DNA of 64,000 nucleotides, from positions 3,445,501 through 3,509,500 of the forward strand of contig NZ_AP019365.1 of NCBI RefSeq assembly GCF_033095865.1, in the 5' to 3' direction. Source of the stretch: Pseudomonas sp. KU43P. Its GTDB lineage: Bacteria; Pseudomonadota; Gammaproteobacteria; Pseudomonadales; Pseudomonadaceae. Below, in pieces: positions 35,035 through 44,078 of this stretch. How positions within the stretch are numbered: the first letter of the stretch is position 1; each line of letters starts with the position of its first letter. Below the pieces are notes generated by a model, which worked only from the letters and a program-made list of their open reading frames with translations, did no database searches and was not told the origin of the DNA. The translations under genes and the position numbers were made by a program.

Positions 35035-36390
35035 TTGTCCGACTTCGAAGCGAAGCTGCAGCACCTTACCGCGGAACAGATCGAGGCGTTGTACAGCGAA
35101 TACATCAGCGGCGAAAAAATTGCCCTCTTGATCGAGCGCTACGCCATCGACGTGGCCCCCAGCAGCCTGATCAAGACGTTCCCGCCCACACCCATTGCAA
35201 CGCTGGCCTGCCCCTACTGCAAGGTCAGCCTGTTCGAACGGCGCAAAAGCAGGACGGTGCATAGCTGGAACGAGAACCTGGCGTTCTGCAAGACCTGCGC
35301 GCACCGTCACTACTTTCCTGGCCGCTCGCGCTGGCGACGCGACTGCACCTGCAGGCCCTGCCTTGCAGCTCGCGAAGAAGCCAGGCAGGTCCAGGCCGTC
35401 GATCAGCGCAAGCGGGTCAAGGCGCACTGGTCGTTGGCAAAACGCAAAGCGCTGGCCCTGCACACCCTTTCGTTCACCCGCAAGCTGCAGCTGCTAGCCA
35501 TGCTCGAAGTGCGCATGAATGCCCAGCACAATTACCTGACTTCGGTTGAGCAGCCTGACCATGACGCCCGTGTCAGCCCATCAAGTGCCATGGATACCGC
35601 GATCCTGCAGGCTCTGCATGAGGACTCGGTGTTGCTGGTCGACCCCGACTCACCCCTGGGTGCCTTCAGCAACGACCTGACGCCCAAGGCCTGGCAGAAC
35701 AAGGTGCGCTGGATCGTCAATGTCAGCCTGGACGGCCAGCAGCGAGCCGGTTTGGCGCAGCTATACCGCGTGATGCACAAGGAGTTGTCCGGCGGCCCGC
35801 TGCCGCAATGGCACGGGCAGATCATTGCCATGATCGAGGCGCTCTCGGCCGAGGAGGTCTGCGCCCACCTCGCCGCCAGGTGCACGGAACATGGCCTGCC
35901 CTTCGACGCCCGGAAAAAGGCCCAGGAGGTCGCCACCCAGTTGCTTCAAGCACACCCCGTGCGCCATGTGTGGTCGCTGGCCAACAGCGCCGTACGAGGG
36001 GCGCTGTCGTACATTGCGCGCACCCACGTGAGCAAGCGGCACGCCAGCAACACCATTCCCGCCAGCATGCTGTCGATGGGCGAGCGGGCGCTGAGGCAGC
36101 AATGGCAGTTCAACGCATCGAGCTACGACCACCACGCCCCGCGTTCCAGTCTCAGCCAATTGTTGTTCGATGTGCTGCTGCAACAGGATGACCATGGCCT
36201 TGAGCGCAAGATCAGTGAATACATCGCCCAGATTCCCGCGCAAACTCGCGCAGCCGACACTGGCTACGACCTTCGCTACTGCGCGATGTGCGGCTCGGCA
36301 ATGGTGCATGCGCAACGCAAACCGCAAGGCACCCTGGTCAACTGCAAGGACTGCATGGCCCGCACATTCCTGGCGCAGCGATCGGACTGA
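35035..36390 (+). CDS. Zinc-ribbon protein of unknown function
   Basis: 451 residues from a TTG start (AGGGAGA about 9 bases upstream). N-terminal helix region LTAEQIEALYSEYISGEKIA ends in a helix-turn-helix-like segment (residues about 8-50). A cluster of Cys pairs follows: CPYC near 59, CKTC near 85 and CTCRPC near 105. A helical middle part has no known motif, and a final CAMC...CKDC pair lies at about 420-440, giving two likely zinc-binding sites. The pattern suggests nucleic-acid binding. I do not recognise the family. Confidence 0.7.
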   Translation: MSDFEAKLQHLTAEQIEALYSEYISGEKIALLIERYAIDVAPSSLIKTFPPTPIATLACPYCKVSLFERRKSRTVHSWNENLAFCKTCAHRHYFPGRSRWRRDCTCRPCLAAREEARQVQAVDQRKRVKAHWSLAKRKALALHTLSFTRKLQLLAMLEVRMNAQHNYLTSVEQPDHDARVSPSSAMDTAILQALHEDSVLLVDPDSPLGAFSNDLTPKAWQNKVRWIVNVSLDGQQRAGLAQLYRVMHKELSGGPLPQWHGQIIAMIEALSAEEVCAHLAARCTEHGLPFDARKKAQEVATQLLQAHPVRHVWSLANSAVRGALSYIARTHVSKRHASNTIPASMLSMGERALRQQWQFNASSYDHHAPRSSLSQLLFDVLLQQDDHGLERKISEYIAQIPAQTRAADTGYDLRYCAMCGSAMVHAQRKPQGTLVNCKDCMARTFLAQRSD

Positions 36391-36594
36391 TCGGCAGCGG
36401 TTGCCTGGCGGGCCGGCGGAGGGGCTCTAGCTCGCCACTTGCAACATTCTGCAGACAATTCCTACATCCAGCAGTGAACCTGCTTACAAAAATACGGTCT
36501 TTCGCTGACGGTCAATTCACCGACCAGTTCGCCGGCCCAGTCCTGATCTTGCGTCACCGGGGGCCTATATTTCCTGTTGCAGCGAAGACCCAAC

Positions 36595-37245
36595 ATGCCT
36601 GAAACCCGCCCAGCCTCCCTCGCCCTCCCAGCCCTGCGCGGCACCTTGCTCGCCGCCCTGGTGGCCCTTGCCGCCCCCGTGCATGCCGAAGAGCCGGCCA
36701 GCGATGCGCGCTGGGTCAGTGACAGCTTGAGCACCTACGTGCGCAGCGGCCCTACCGACGGCCACCGCATCGTCGGCACGCTCAAGTCTGGGCAGAAACT
36801 CACCCTGGTCGGCAGCCAGGGCAACTACAGCCAGGTGCGCGGGCAGAACGGCGACCTGGTGTGGATCCTCACCAGCGACCTGCAGACGATGCCGGGCCAG
36901 GGCGAGCGCCTGCCGCAGCTCGACGCCCAGGTGGCCGAGCTGTCCGGGCAGTTGAAGACCATCGACGACAGTTGGAAGAGCCGTGTGCAGGGCATGCAGG
37001 AAACCCTGGATTCGCGCAAGCAGCTGATCGATGAGCTGGAAGCGCGCAACCAGTCGCTCAACGAGCAGCTCGACCAGACCCAGTCGAGCCTGCGCGACAC
37101 CCAGGCTCGCCTGGGCGACGAGAACAAGCAGGTGATGATGCGTTACATGGTCTACGGCGGCAGCATTGCCGGGGCAGGGTTGCTGGCGGGGTTGATCCTG
37201 CCGTCGCTGACGCGGGGGCGGAAGAAGAACGATCGGTGGTTCTGA
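36595..37245 (+). CDS. SH3-domain membrane-anchored protein (TIGR04211/YgiM-like)
   Basis: 216 residues: signal peptide 1-32 (ending PVHAEE), bacterial SH3 domain about 40-100 (YVRSGPTDGHRIVGTLKSGQ, VWILTSDLQ), coiled coil about 110-180 rich in Glu/Gln (ELEARNQSLNEQLDQTQSSL), a C-terminal helix VYGGSIAGAGLLAGLILPSL and a basic tail RGRKKNDR. This order is the SH3-and-anchor family. Probably anchored in the inner membrane with the SH3 domain in the periplasm. The 204 bases before it contain no gene. Confidence 0.88.
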   Translation: MPETRPASLALPALRGTLLAALVALAAPVHAEEPASDARWVSDSLSTYVRSGPTDGHRIVGTLKSGQKLTLVGSQGNYSQVRGQNGDLVWILTSDLQTMPGQGERLPQLDAQVAELSGQLKTIDDSWKSRVQGMQETLDSRKQLIDELEARNQSLNEQLDQTQSSLRDTQARLGDENKQVMMRYMVYGGSIAGAGLLAGLILPSLTRGRKKNDRWF

Positions 37246-37287
37246 AGGCGCGCCGAGGGCACGGTTTGAGGGTTTTGGCGTTCTAGA

Positions 37288-37318
37288 GATCGAGCGCCGC
37301 CCACGCGGCGCTCGTTCT
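37288..37318. repeat. Short remnant of the type-II repeat
   Basis: GATCGAGCGCCGC/CCAC/GCGGCGCTCG hairpin, matching the outer end of the elements at 16421 and 56815. Confidence 0.7.
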
Positions 37319-37367
37319 ACGCTTCACCCTCACGCCCCCGCCCTACCCCAGGCCCCACGCCATCCAG

Positions 37368-37631
37368 TCACTTGTTGCGCGCTTTGTTGTAGATGGTCAG
37401 GGCCTGATCAGCCGAGGCCTGGCACTGGGCCATGTCGCCTTTTTCACGAGCATCCTTGGCCGCTTGCAGATGCTCTTTGAAATCATGGGCCATGCCGCCA
37501 TGCAGCGCCTGCCCACTGGCCTTGTGTATGTCTTCCAGATTCTTGATCTTCGCATCGCAATTGGCGGCAGGGTCGGCGTGGGCCGCAAAACTCAGCACAG
37601 AAGCAATCACCAGCAGTGTCATGGATTTCAT
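37368..37631 (-). CDS. Small periplasmic protein, unknown function
   Basis: 87 residues with a signal peptide (MKSMTLLVIASVLSFAAHA) and an AGGAGG eight bases before the ATG at 37631. The mature part is helical, with two Cys (ANCDAKI and AQCQASAD) that could form a disulfide, and Lys/Asp-rich helices. Reminiscent of small Pseudomonas periplasmic proteins, not assigned to a family. Confidence 0.75.
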   Translation of the reverse strand: MKSMTLLVIASVLSFAAHADPAANCDAKIKNLEDIHKASGQALHGGMAHDFKEHLQAAKDAREKGDMAQCQASADQALTIYNKARNK

Positions 37632-37705
37632 GAAGCATCCTCCTGGGAAATCGGAATGTTCATCGAGAAGGATTGGCTCGATGCAGCAAAGAGCATAGCC
37701 GCCAC

Positions 37706-38250
37706 TCAGCCGGGATGCCCCTCGGCAAACAGAAAGTCGATAAACACCCGCACTCGCAACGGCATATGCCGCGCCTGCGGGTAAATCAGCATGAACGGCC
37801 GTGAAGTGCCGCCAAACCCCGCCAGCACCTCCACCAGTTCGCCGCTGTCGAGCGCATCCTGCACGGTGAAGCGATAAGCCTGCATCAGGCCGCTGCCATG
37901 ACGTACCAGGGTCGCAGTGGCGAGGAAGTCGCCCAGGCAGGTCAAGCCACCCTGAGTCTCGATTTCCCATTCACGCCCCTCGCGTCGAAAGCTCCACGGC
38001 GGCCGGTACTGGCCAGCTCGAACTGGATGCACTCGTGCCGGGCCAGGTCTTCCGGCACCTGCGGCGTGCCCATGCGTGCCAGGCAGTCAGGGGTGGCCAC
38101 CACTACCAGCTCGGCATCTTCAAGGCGCCGCGCCACCAACCGCGAGTCAGCCGGCTCACGACCGCGTATGGCCAGGTCGAAGTGTTCTTCGGCGAAGTCC
38201 ACGTTGCGATTGCTGACATGGACGTCTACCTGCACCTGCGGGTAGCGCCG
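37706..38250 (-). pseudogene. LysR regulator remnant: effector domain only, frameshifted
   Basis: The minus strand encodes the C-terminal two-thirds of a LysR protein: RRYPQVQVDVHVSNRNVDFA, DLAIRGREPADSRL, LVVVATPDCLARMG, then after a one-base shift near 38003 RPPWSFRREGREWEI and so on to SGELVEVLAGFGG and RVRVFIDFLFAEGHPG. The DNA-binding N-terminus (about 100 residues) is missing and the reading frame runs straight into the SDR remnant on the other strand at about 38250. Confidence 0.85.
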
Positions 38251-38798
38251 AGGCCGACACGGCGCGGCGGTTGTTTGCCGCAGCCGTCGATACGTTCGGA
38301 GGCGTCGACATCCTGGTCAACAACGCCGGGATCTTCATCCCCAAACCCTTTGCCGAGTACACCGAGGCCGACGTCGACGCGCTGGTCGGTACCAACCTCA
38401 AAGGCTTCTTCTACCCGTCCCAGGCTGCGGCGAGGATCATGACCGCTCAAGGCCACGGGCATATCATCGCGATCACTGCCTCCGTCGCCCTGCAGCCGGA
38501 TACCCGCGTACCGGCGTTGTTGCCGGTGCTGGTCAAGGGCGGGTTGAACCAGGCGGTCAAGGGACTGGCCTTGGAGCTGGCGGCCAGCGGCGTGCAGGTC
38601 AATGCGGTGGCTCCCGGGATCATCGATACCCCGCTGCACAGCGGCAATGTCGAAGGCTTGGGAGCCTTGTCGCCCAGTGGCCGTACCGGCTCGCCGCAAG
38701 ACGTGGTGGATGCCGTGCTGTACCTGACCGACGCACGCTTCGTCAGCGGCGTTATCCTGCCGGTGGACGGTGGTAGCACTGCCGGCACCTGGCATTGA
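38251..38798 (+). pseudogene. Short-chain dehydrogenase remnant lacking its N-terminus
   Basis: From the junction the plus strand reads AEADTARRLFAAAVDTFGGV then DILVNNAGIF and continues to the normal SDR end (AVLYLTDARFVSGVILPVDG). The Rossmann TGxxxGxG and about 60 residues are lost, with no start codon or ribosome site before an internal Met at 38271. The YxxxK catalytic motif is also absent: Lys is kept in VLVKGG but Tyr is replaced, as in some non-catalytic SDR groups. Confidence 0.82.
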
Positions 38799-38816
38799 AC
38801 AGAGGCGCGTGAAGCC

Positions 38817-39023
38817 ATGCCATGTGTCCATATTCGCATGACCGATGAAGGCGTCAGCGCCGAGCACAAACGGCAGTTGATCGAAGGCACGACGCGGTTG
38901 CTGCAAGAGGTGCTGGGCAAGCCGCCGGCCAGCACCTTCGTGGTGATCGAGGAGGTGCCGACGGATAACTGGGGAGTTGGGGGGGAAACCGTCACTGCGG
39001 TGAGGCAGCGGGAACGGGGGTGA
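38817..39023 (+). CDS. 4-oxalocrotonate tautomerase family protein
   Basis: 68 residues, MPCVHIRMTDEGVSAEHKRQ. The residue after Met is Pro, the catalytic N-terminal base of the family once Met is removed; LIEGTTRLLQEVLGKPP and TFVVIEEVPTDNWGVGG are standard. It starts 19 bases after the SDR remnant and was probably its operon partner, so it may now lack its original promoter. Confidence 0.88.
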   Translation: MPCVHIRMTDEGVSAEHKRQLIEGTTRLLQEVLGKPPASTFVVIEEVPTDNWGVGGETVTAVRQRERG

Positions 39024-39027
39024 GACG

Positions 39028-39132
39028 GGGGCCGCTTTGCGGCCAAATCGCCGGCAAGCCGGCGCCCACAGGTACCCCACAGCACTCGGTGTGGGAGCCG
39101 GCTTGCCGGCGATTGGGCTGCAAAGCAGCCCC
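39028..39132. repeat. REP pair with GGGGCTGC flanks
   Basis: GCCGGCAAGCCGGCGCCCAC and GAGCCGGCTTGCCGGCGATT bracketed by GGCCGCTTTGCGGCC and GGGCTGCAAAGCAGCCC hairpins. Confidence 0.9.
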
Positions 39133-39134
39133 TG

Positions 39135-40016
39135 TTACTGGCGCAACCGCTCCAGCGCCTGCAGCACATACCCGGTAGCACGCTCCACTTGCCCTTCCCT
39201 GCAGGCAATCCCCAGTTGCCGCCACAACCCCGGGCGCAACGGCCGACGCACAATCCGACGGTCCAGTTCCGCCGCCTCGCCCTCCTGGGGCAGCAAGGTA
39301 GCGCCGTAACCCGCGCCCACCAGGCTCTTGATCGCATCGTTGTAGTTCAGCTCGATCCGCGGCTCGGGGTACAACCCGGCTGCGGCGAACCATTCACCGG
39401 TCACCCGCGATAGCTGGGTACTGCTGTCATTGAGAATCAGCGCGCGCTGCCCCAGCCAGGCCGGGGTGACCTTGGCCGGTGGCTGCCAGTCGACAGGCAC
39501 GTACGCCAGAATCGGATCGCGTCGCCACGGTGTGACCTTGACGCCCTTGCCCGCCACTTGCGGCAAGGCCACCAGGCCAATGTCCAGGGCACCTTCGCGC
39601 AGCCGCGCCAACGACGCCTGGGACGTCAGCACCTGCACCTGCACGTCGATCCCCGGATGCGTCACCCGCAGGTGCTCCAGCGCTCTGGGCAACAGATGAG
39701 CGATGGCGCCGGTCGATGCCCCCAGGCGCACCCGCCCGGTCAGGCCTTGCACGTGACGACGCACTTCGTCCAGCGCCAAGTCGGCGTCGGCAAGCAGCCG
39801 TCGGGCACGGGCCAGCAGGGTATCGCCAATGGCGGTCGGGCGAACCTGGTTGCGGTTGCGGGTCAGCAGCGGCGCCCCGACCCGCGCCTCCAGCTCGGCC
39901 ACGTGCAGGCTGATGGTCGGGGGCGCCAGGTTGAGCTGGCGGGCGGCCTCGGCGAATGAACCCAGGTCGGCAATGACTACCAGCGTGCGCAGGCGGTCGA
40001 GGCTGATTTCGCGCAT
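39135..40016 (-). CDS. LysR-family transcriptional regulator
   Basis: 293 residues. Helix-turn-helix at about 18-45 (GSFAEAARQLNLAPPTISLH), linker helix to about 90, effector domain with GRVRLGASTGAIAHLLPRAL near 95. Divergent from argC, with a strong palindromic operator in the 122-base gap, so argC and its own gene are the likely targets. Confidence 0.9.
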   Translation of the reverse strand: MREISLDRLRTLVVIADLGSFAEAARQLNLAPPTISLHVAELEARVGAPLLTRNRNQVRPTAIGDTLLARARRLLADADLALDEVRRHVQGLTGRVRLGASTGAIAHLLPRALEHLRVTHPGIDVQVQVLTSQASLARLREGALDIGLVALPQVAGKGVKVTPWRRDPILAYVPVDWQPPAKVTPAWLGQRALILNDSSTQLSRVTGEWFAAAGLYPEPRIELNYNDAIKSLVGAGYGATLLPQEGEAAELDRRIVRRPLRPGLWRQLGIACREGQVERATGYVLQALERLRQ

Positions 40017-40030
40017 GGGCGGTTCCCGGT

Positions 40031-40077
40031 TGAACTTCAAGTTCAGAAAAATTGAATGTCATGGTCATGATATTCAA
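40031..40077. promoter_or_regulatory. Palindromic operator region between LysR gene and argC
   Basis: Two palindromes: TGAACTTCAAGTTCA (40031-40045, perfect) next to the LysR start, and a 26-base near-perfect one at 40052-40077 with arms TTGAATGTCATG and CATGATATTCAA (11 of 12 pairs). Confidence 0.65.
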
Positions 40078-40138
40078 ATTTCCATTACCTTGGCGACAAG
40101 CGAGCATAGGTCATCTTCCACCAAACCGGACCCTGACC

Positions 40139-41080
40139 ATGCATACCCCTGTTGTCTTCATCGATGGCGACCAAGGCACCACCGGCCTGCAAATCCATGC
40201 CCGCCTGCAAGGTCGCGACGACCTGCAACTGCTGACCCTGCCCGAAGCGGAGCGCAAGGATCCGCAGCGCCGCAGCGACGCGATCAACAACGCCGACATC
40301 GCCCTGCTCTGCCTGCCCGACGACGCCGCCCGCGACGCGGTGGCGGCAATCCGCAACCCGGCGGTACGGGTGATCGACGCCAGCTCCGCGCACCGAACCA
40401 CGCCAGGCTGGGTCTATGGCCTGCCTGAACTGGACGCACAGCAGGCCGAGCGCATCGCCCAGGCCACTCGCGTCAGCAACCCGGGTTGCTACCCCACCGG
40501 CGCCATCGCCCTGCTGCGCCCGCTGGTCAAGGCTGGCCTGCTGCCGGCCGACTACCCGCTGAGCATTCACGCCATCTCCGGCTATTCCGGTGGAGGCCGG
40601 GCAGCGGTCGAGCGCCATGAACAAGTGGATAATCAGGCGACGCCGAACCTGCAGGTGTACGGCCTGGAACTGGCGCACAAGCATGTGCCGGAAATCGAGC
40701 TGCACGCAGGCCTGTCGGCGCGGCCGGTGTTTCTGCCGGGATATGCCGCCTATCGCCAGGGCATCGTCCTGAGCATCCCGCTGCAACTGCGCCTGCTGCC
40801 AGGCCAGGTCAGCGCCGAAATGCTCCAGGCGTGCCTTGAGCGGCACTATCAGGGCGCCCGCCATGTGCAGGTCTGTGCGCTGCACCAGCACGGCCCTGCC
40901 GCTGCGCTCGACCCCGAGGCCCTGAACGACAGCAATGACCTGCGGCTGGCGCTCTACGCCAACCCCGAGCACGGCCAGGTCGTGCTGACTGCGGTGTTCG
41001 ACAACTTGGGCAAAGGCGCCTCGGGCGCAGCGGTGCAGAACCTCGACCTGATGCTCGCAGCGCTGCAGGCACGAGGCTGA
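40139..41080 (+). CDS. argC: N-acetyl-gamma-glutamyl-phosphate reductase, ArgC type 2
   Basis: 313 residues, the short (type 2) ArgC length. [17 protein letters not shown] begins the NADP-binding fold, the catalytic Cys is in NPGCYPTGA near 120, and [15 protein letters not shown] plus HKHVPEIE follow. Catalyses the third step of arginine synthesis. It stands alone, divergent from a LysR gene rather than in an arg operon, so it may be a second, separately regulated ArgC. Confidence 0.92.
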   Translation: MHTPVVFIDGDQGTTGLQIHARLQGRDDLQLLTLPEAERKDPQRRSDAINNADIALLCLPDDAARDAVAAIRNPAVRVIDASSAHRTTPGWVYGLPELDAQQAERIAQATRVSNPGCYPTGAIALLRPLVKAGLLPADYPLSIHAISGYSGGGRAAVERHEQVDNQATPNLQVYGLELAHKHVPEIELHAGLSARPVFLPGYAAYRQGIVLSIPLQLRLLPGQVSAEMLQACLERHYQGARHVQVCALHQHGPAAALDPEALNDSNDLRLALYANPEHGQVVLTAVFDNLGKGASGAAVQNLDLMLAALQARG

Positions 41081-41161
41081 CCCGGCAAAAAGGGTTTAGA
41101 CTGTGCAGCCCGTGCCACCCCGGTGCGGGGTGATCCACCTGCAGCCGGAGCCCGTCCCCCG

Positions 41162-41848
41162 ATGTTCATCCTGAGCCGCCTCGACAGCGTGCCGCCCGAG
41201 TCTTTCCAGAACCAGATCCGTGAGCTGGTGATCCACCACGTCGGCGACCTGAGCAGTGTCGCCATTCGTGCCGACAACCCGCTGTACCCGCTGTACCAGT
41301 ATGGTGTCGGCATGGAGGTGCATCAGTACCTGCAGGCCATGGACGGCACCCGCGGCCTGGACGTGCAGCTCACGCTCGCGCTGGACGCCGAAGCGCCGGA
41401 CCAGTTGCTGGGTTTCGCCCTGACCCTGCCCGCCCAGGACAACCCACAGGCCTGCGCGCTGGCCTTCCTCGCCGTGTTGCCTGGGCGCCGTCGTGAAGGT
41501 ATCGCCCGCGCCCTGCTGGGCGATGTGCAGGCGCGCTTTGCCAGTGTCGAGCTGAATGCCTTTGCGCACCAGGTACCCTGGTTCGAGGCCATGGGCATGC
41601 AAGTGGTGGCGGCCAGCGGGCCGCAAGTGTTGATGAGCAGCACCGGGCTGGCCAGCGGGGCGTTGATTGGGCGGTTGGACATTGCACCGATCTACCAGAC
41701 CCAAGAGGTGCATCAGATTCATACCTACCTGCTCAATCAGCAGGGGGAGGATGCGATGATCGAGGCCGAACAGCAGCGTGACGAGTGGCTGGATGAGTTG
41801 GCGGTGCTGGCGAAGGCATGCGTGAGGCAGCGCAAGACGGTGCATTGA
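41162..41848 (+). CDS. GNAT-like N-acetyltransferase
   Basis: 228 residues. Acetyl-CoA loop in AVLPGRRREGIARALL near 110-125, preceded by LLGFALTLPAQ. The C-terminal 60 residues (helical, EAEQQRDEWLDELAVLAKAC) go beyond the GNAT fold. Follows argC by 81 bases and may be co-transcribed. Confidence 0.78.
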   Translation: MFILSRLDSVPPESFQNQIRELVIHHVGDLSSVAIRADNPLYPLYQYGVGMEVHQYLQAMDGTRGLDVQLTLALDAEAPDQLLGFALTLPAQDNPQACALAFLAVLPGRRREGIARALLGDVQARFASVELNAFAHQVPWFEAMGMQVVAASGPQVLMSSTGLASGALIGRLDIAPIYQTQEVHQIHTYLLNQQGEDAMIEAEQQRDEWLDELAVLAKACVRQRKTVH

Positions 41849-41854
41849 GCGGAT

Positions 41855-42107
41855 GGCCCTATCGCCGGCAAGCCGGCTCCCACAAGTAGATCACTGAGGC
41901 AATGGGTATCCTGTGGGAGCCGGCTTGCCGGCTCCCACAAGTAGATCCCTGAGGCAATGAGTATCCTGTGGGAGCCGGCTTGCCGGCTCCCATAAGTAGA
42001 TCCCTGAGGCAATGAGTATCCTGTGGGAGCCGGCTTGCCGGCTCCCATAAGTAGATCCCTGAGGCAATGAGTATCCTGTGGGAGCCGGCTTGCCGGCGAT
42101 AAGGCCG
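41855..42107. repeat. REP tandem array, 55-bp units
   Basis: Three full 55-base units start at 41911, 41966 and 42021, each CTGTGGGAGCCGGCTTGCCG followed by a mirror GGCTCCCA and GTAGATCCCTGAGGCAATGA. A diverged first half-unit (41855-41910) and a final normal REP (42076-42107) flank them. Units two and three are identical, so the expansion is recent. Confidence 0.95.
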
Positions 42108-42117
42108 CAGTGGCCCG

Positions 42118-42873
42118 TCAGGCATGCACCCAGCGCCGATGCAGTCCGCGCGCCAGGGCATCGAGCACAAACCCCAGCACCCCGATCAGCAGCACCATCG
42201 CCATCAGCTCCGAATATGCCAGCCGGTCCCGGGTATCGAGAATGAAATACCCCAGCCCCGCACTCACCCCCAGCATCTCGCATGGCACCAGCACGATCCA
42301 CAGGATCCCGATAGCCAACCGCACGCCGGTCAGCACGTGCCCGATCACCCCGGGAACGATCACCTTGCACAAGGTTTCCCAGCGTGTTGCACTGAGGCTG
42401 CGGCTGAGTTGCAACCAGCGCGGGTCTAGCTGACGCACGCCTGCAGCAGTGTTGAGCAGGATCGGCCACAAGGCGGCAAAGGCCAGCAGGAAGTAGATCG
42501 GCTGGTCGCCCACGCCCATCAGCATCACCACCACCGGCATCCACGACAGTGGCGAGATCATCCGCAGAAACTGGAACGCTGGCGTGGTCGCCGCCTCCAG
42601 GTGCCGATAGCTGCCTACCAGCAAACCCAACGGCACGCCGATCAGCAACGCCAGCAGCAAGCCGACCAGAATGCGCTTGAGGCTGACCCAGACATGCCCG
42701 TAGACCTCGCCCTGCCCCAGCAGCTCGATCAGGCTGGCCAGGGTGGCCTGGGGCGAAAAGCGCGCCGACAGGCCGTCGGCCTCGCCAAACACCGCAACCC
42801 CAGCCCACCACAACAGCAGCAAGCCCAGCAGACCGGCCAACCCCAGGCCGGCATGTACGACGTGCTTGCGCAT
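42118..42873 (-). CDS. ABC transporter permease, SsuC/TauC/NrtB type
   Basis: 251 residues, six helices; the cytoplasmic loop SLSATRWETLCKVIVPGVIG near 165 and FRMISPLSWMP-like LRMISPLSWMPVVVML near 110 fit the taurine/sulfonate/nitrate permease family. Start shares one base with the binding-protein stop. Confidence 0.88.
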   Translation of the reverse strand: MRKHVVHAGLGLAGLLGLLLLWWAGVAVFGEADGLSARFSPQATLASLIELLGQGEVYGHVWVSLKRILVGLLLALLIGVPLGLLVGSYRHLEAATTPAFQFLRMISPLSWMPVVVMLMGVGDQPIYFLLAFAALWPILLNTAAGVRQLDPRWLQLSRSLSATRWETLCKVIVPGVIGHVLTGVRLAIGILWIVLVPCEMLGVSAGLGYFILDTRDRLAYSELMAMVLLIGVLGFVLDALARGLHRRWVHA

Positions 42874-44078
42874 CAGACCACGAACTCCTCGCTGCGCTCG
42901 AAGTTGTCGGCAATGCCAAACACCGACGGCCCGCCGTTGGCTTCGATGGCGTTGCGCACGAAGCGGTCGTCGACCAGGTCGCGGGCGGTGTGCGCCGGGT
43001 CCAGGGCGGCCAGGAAGCCGCTATCGCCTTCGATCAGGGTGTGCTTGAGGCGCTTGACCAGTTCCTCGGTGTAGCTGGGGAACGGGTACGGCTGGAAGTC
43101 GATGCGCTTCTCGTCCCATTGCTGGTGGCGGATGGCGCCGCTGGCGATATAGCCGGCGCGATCTTCTGCCGCCGGGGCCAGCACCTTGGTCAGCACCGCC
43201 GGCTCGTGCGGGGTGTACTTGTTGGGGCCGGCCTTGGACAACAGCGCGGCGGCTTCGGCGCGATGGTCACGGGTCCACTGCTGGGCCTTGACGATGGCGT
43301 TGACCACCTTCTGCGACCACTCGGGGCGGTTGTTCAGGTCGTGCTCGTGCATGAACACCACGCAGCAGGCATGGTTGCGCCAGACGTCACCGGTAAAGCG
43401 CTGCACACGGCCGACCTTGAGGTTCTCGGCGAGGGCGTTGAACGGTTCGGCGACGATATAGCCGGCAATGCGCTTGCTGGCCAAGGCCGGCGGCATGTCC
43501 GAAGGCGGCAGCACCAGCAGGTTGACCTCGTTGCCAGCCAGTTGTGCGTTGGCGGGTTTCGACACCGGGGTCAGGCCGTTGTCGTTGAGCATCTGCTGCA
43601 GCACCACGTTGTGGATCGAGTACCAGAACGGGATGGCCACGGTCTTGCCGCCCAGTTGCTTCATGTCGGTGATATCCGGCGCCACGGTCAGCCCCGACCC
43701 ACCCACGTGGTTCCACGCCACCACTTTGGCCGGCACCTTGCTGCCATAGCGCGCCCAAACGGTCATCGGCGACAGCAGGTGAATGACGTTGACCTGGCCC
43801 GAGATGAACGCCTCGATCACCTGCGCCCAGCTACGCAGCAGCACCGGGCGCTCGGCCTTGATACCCTCGGCTTCGAACAGGCCGTTGTTGTGCGCCACCA
43901 GCAACGGCGTGGCGTCGGTGATCGGCAGGTAACCGATGCGCACCGGCGCGTCGGGTTCTGCGGCGGCGCGCGCCTGCAGGCTCGACAGCAGCGGTACGGC
44001 GCCGGCTGCGGTGAGCATGGCGCTGAGCTTGAGGAAATCACGACGCGAAGTGGTGGAACAGCAGTCATCCATGCACAT
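42873..44078 (-). CDS. ABC transporter substrate-binding protein with Tat signal
   Basis: 401 residues, NrtA/SsuA-like receptor. The leader has an unmistakable twin-arginine motif SRRDFLKLSAMLTAAG, so export is expected to be folded. Following segments: RIGYLPITDATPLLVAHNNG and FISGQVNVIHLLSPMTVWA (typical ligand-lobe strands), and KTVAIPFWYSIHNVVLQQML. The start overlaps the ATPase gene by 14 bases. Ligand unknown; sulfonates or other anions are usual. Confidence 0.87.
   Translation of the reverse strand: MCMDDCCSTTSRRDFLKLSAMLTAAGAVPLLSSLQARAAAEPDAPVRIGYLPITDATPLLVAHNNGLFEAEGIKAERPVLLRSWAQVIEAFISGQVNVIHLLSPMTVWARYGSKVPAKVVAWNHVGGSGLTVAPDITDMKQLGGKTVAIPFWYSIHNVVLQQMLNDNGLTPVSKPANAQLAGNEVNLLVLPPSDMPPALASKRIAGYIVAEPFNALAENLKVGRVQRFTGDVWRNHACCVVFMHEHDLNNRPEWSQKVVNAIVKAQQWTRDHRAEAAALLSKAGPNKYTPHEPAVLTKVLAPAAEDRAGYIASGAIRHQQWDEKRIDFQPYPFPSYTEELVKRLKHTLIEGDSGFLAALDPAHTARDLVDDRFVRNAIEANGGPSVFGIADNFERSEEFVV

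Noticed and set aside
38251-38798. Functional SDR starting at the internal Met 38271
   Set aside because: The NAD-binding Rossmann part is missing, so the protein could not fold as a normal SDR; treated as a remnant.
41855-42107. CRISPR-like regular repeats
   Set aside because: The units are palindromic REP sequences with identical, not variable, spacers, and there are no cas genes in the window.
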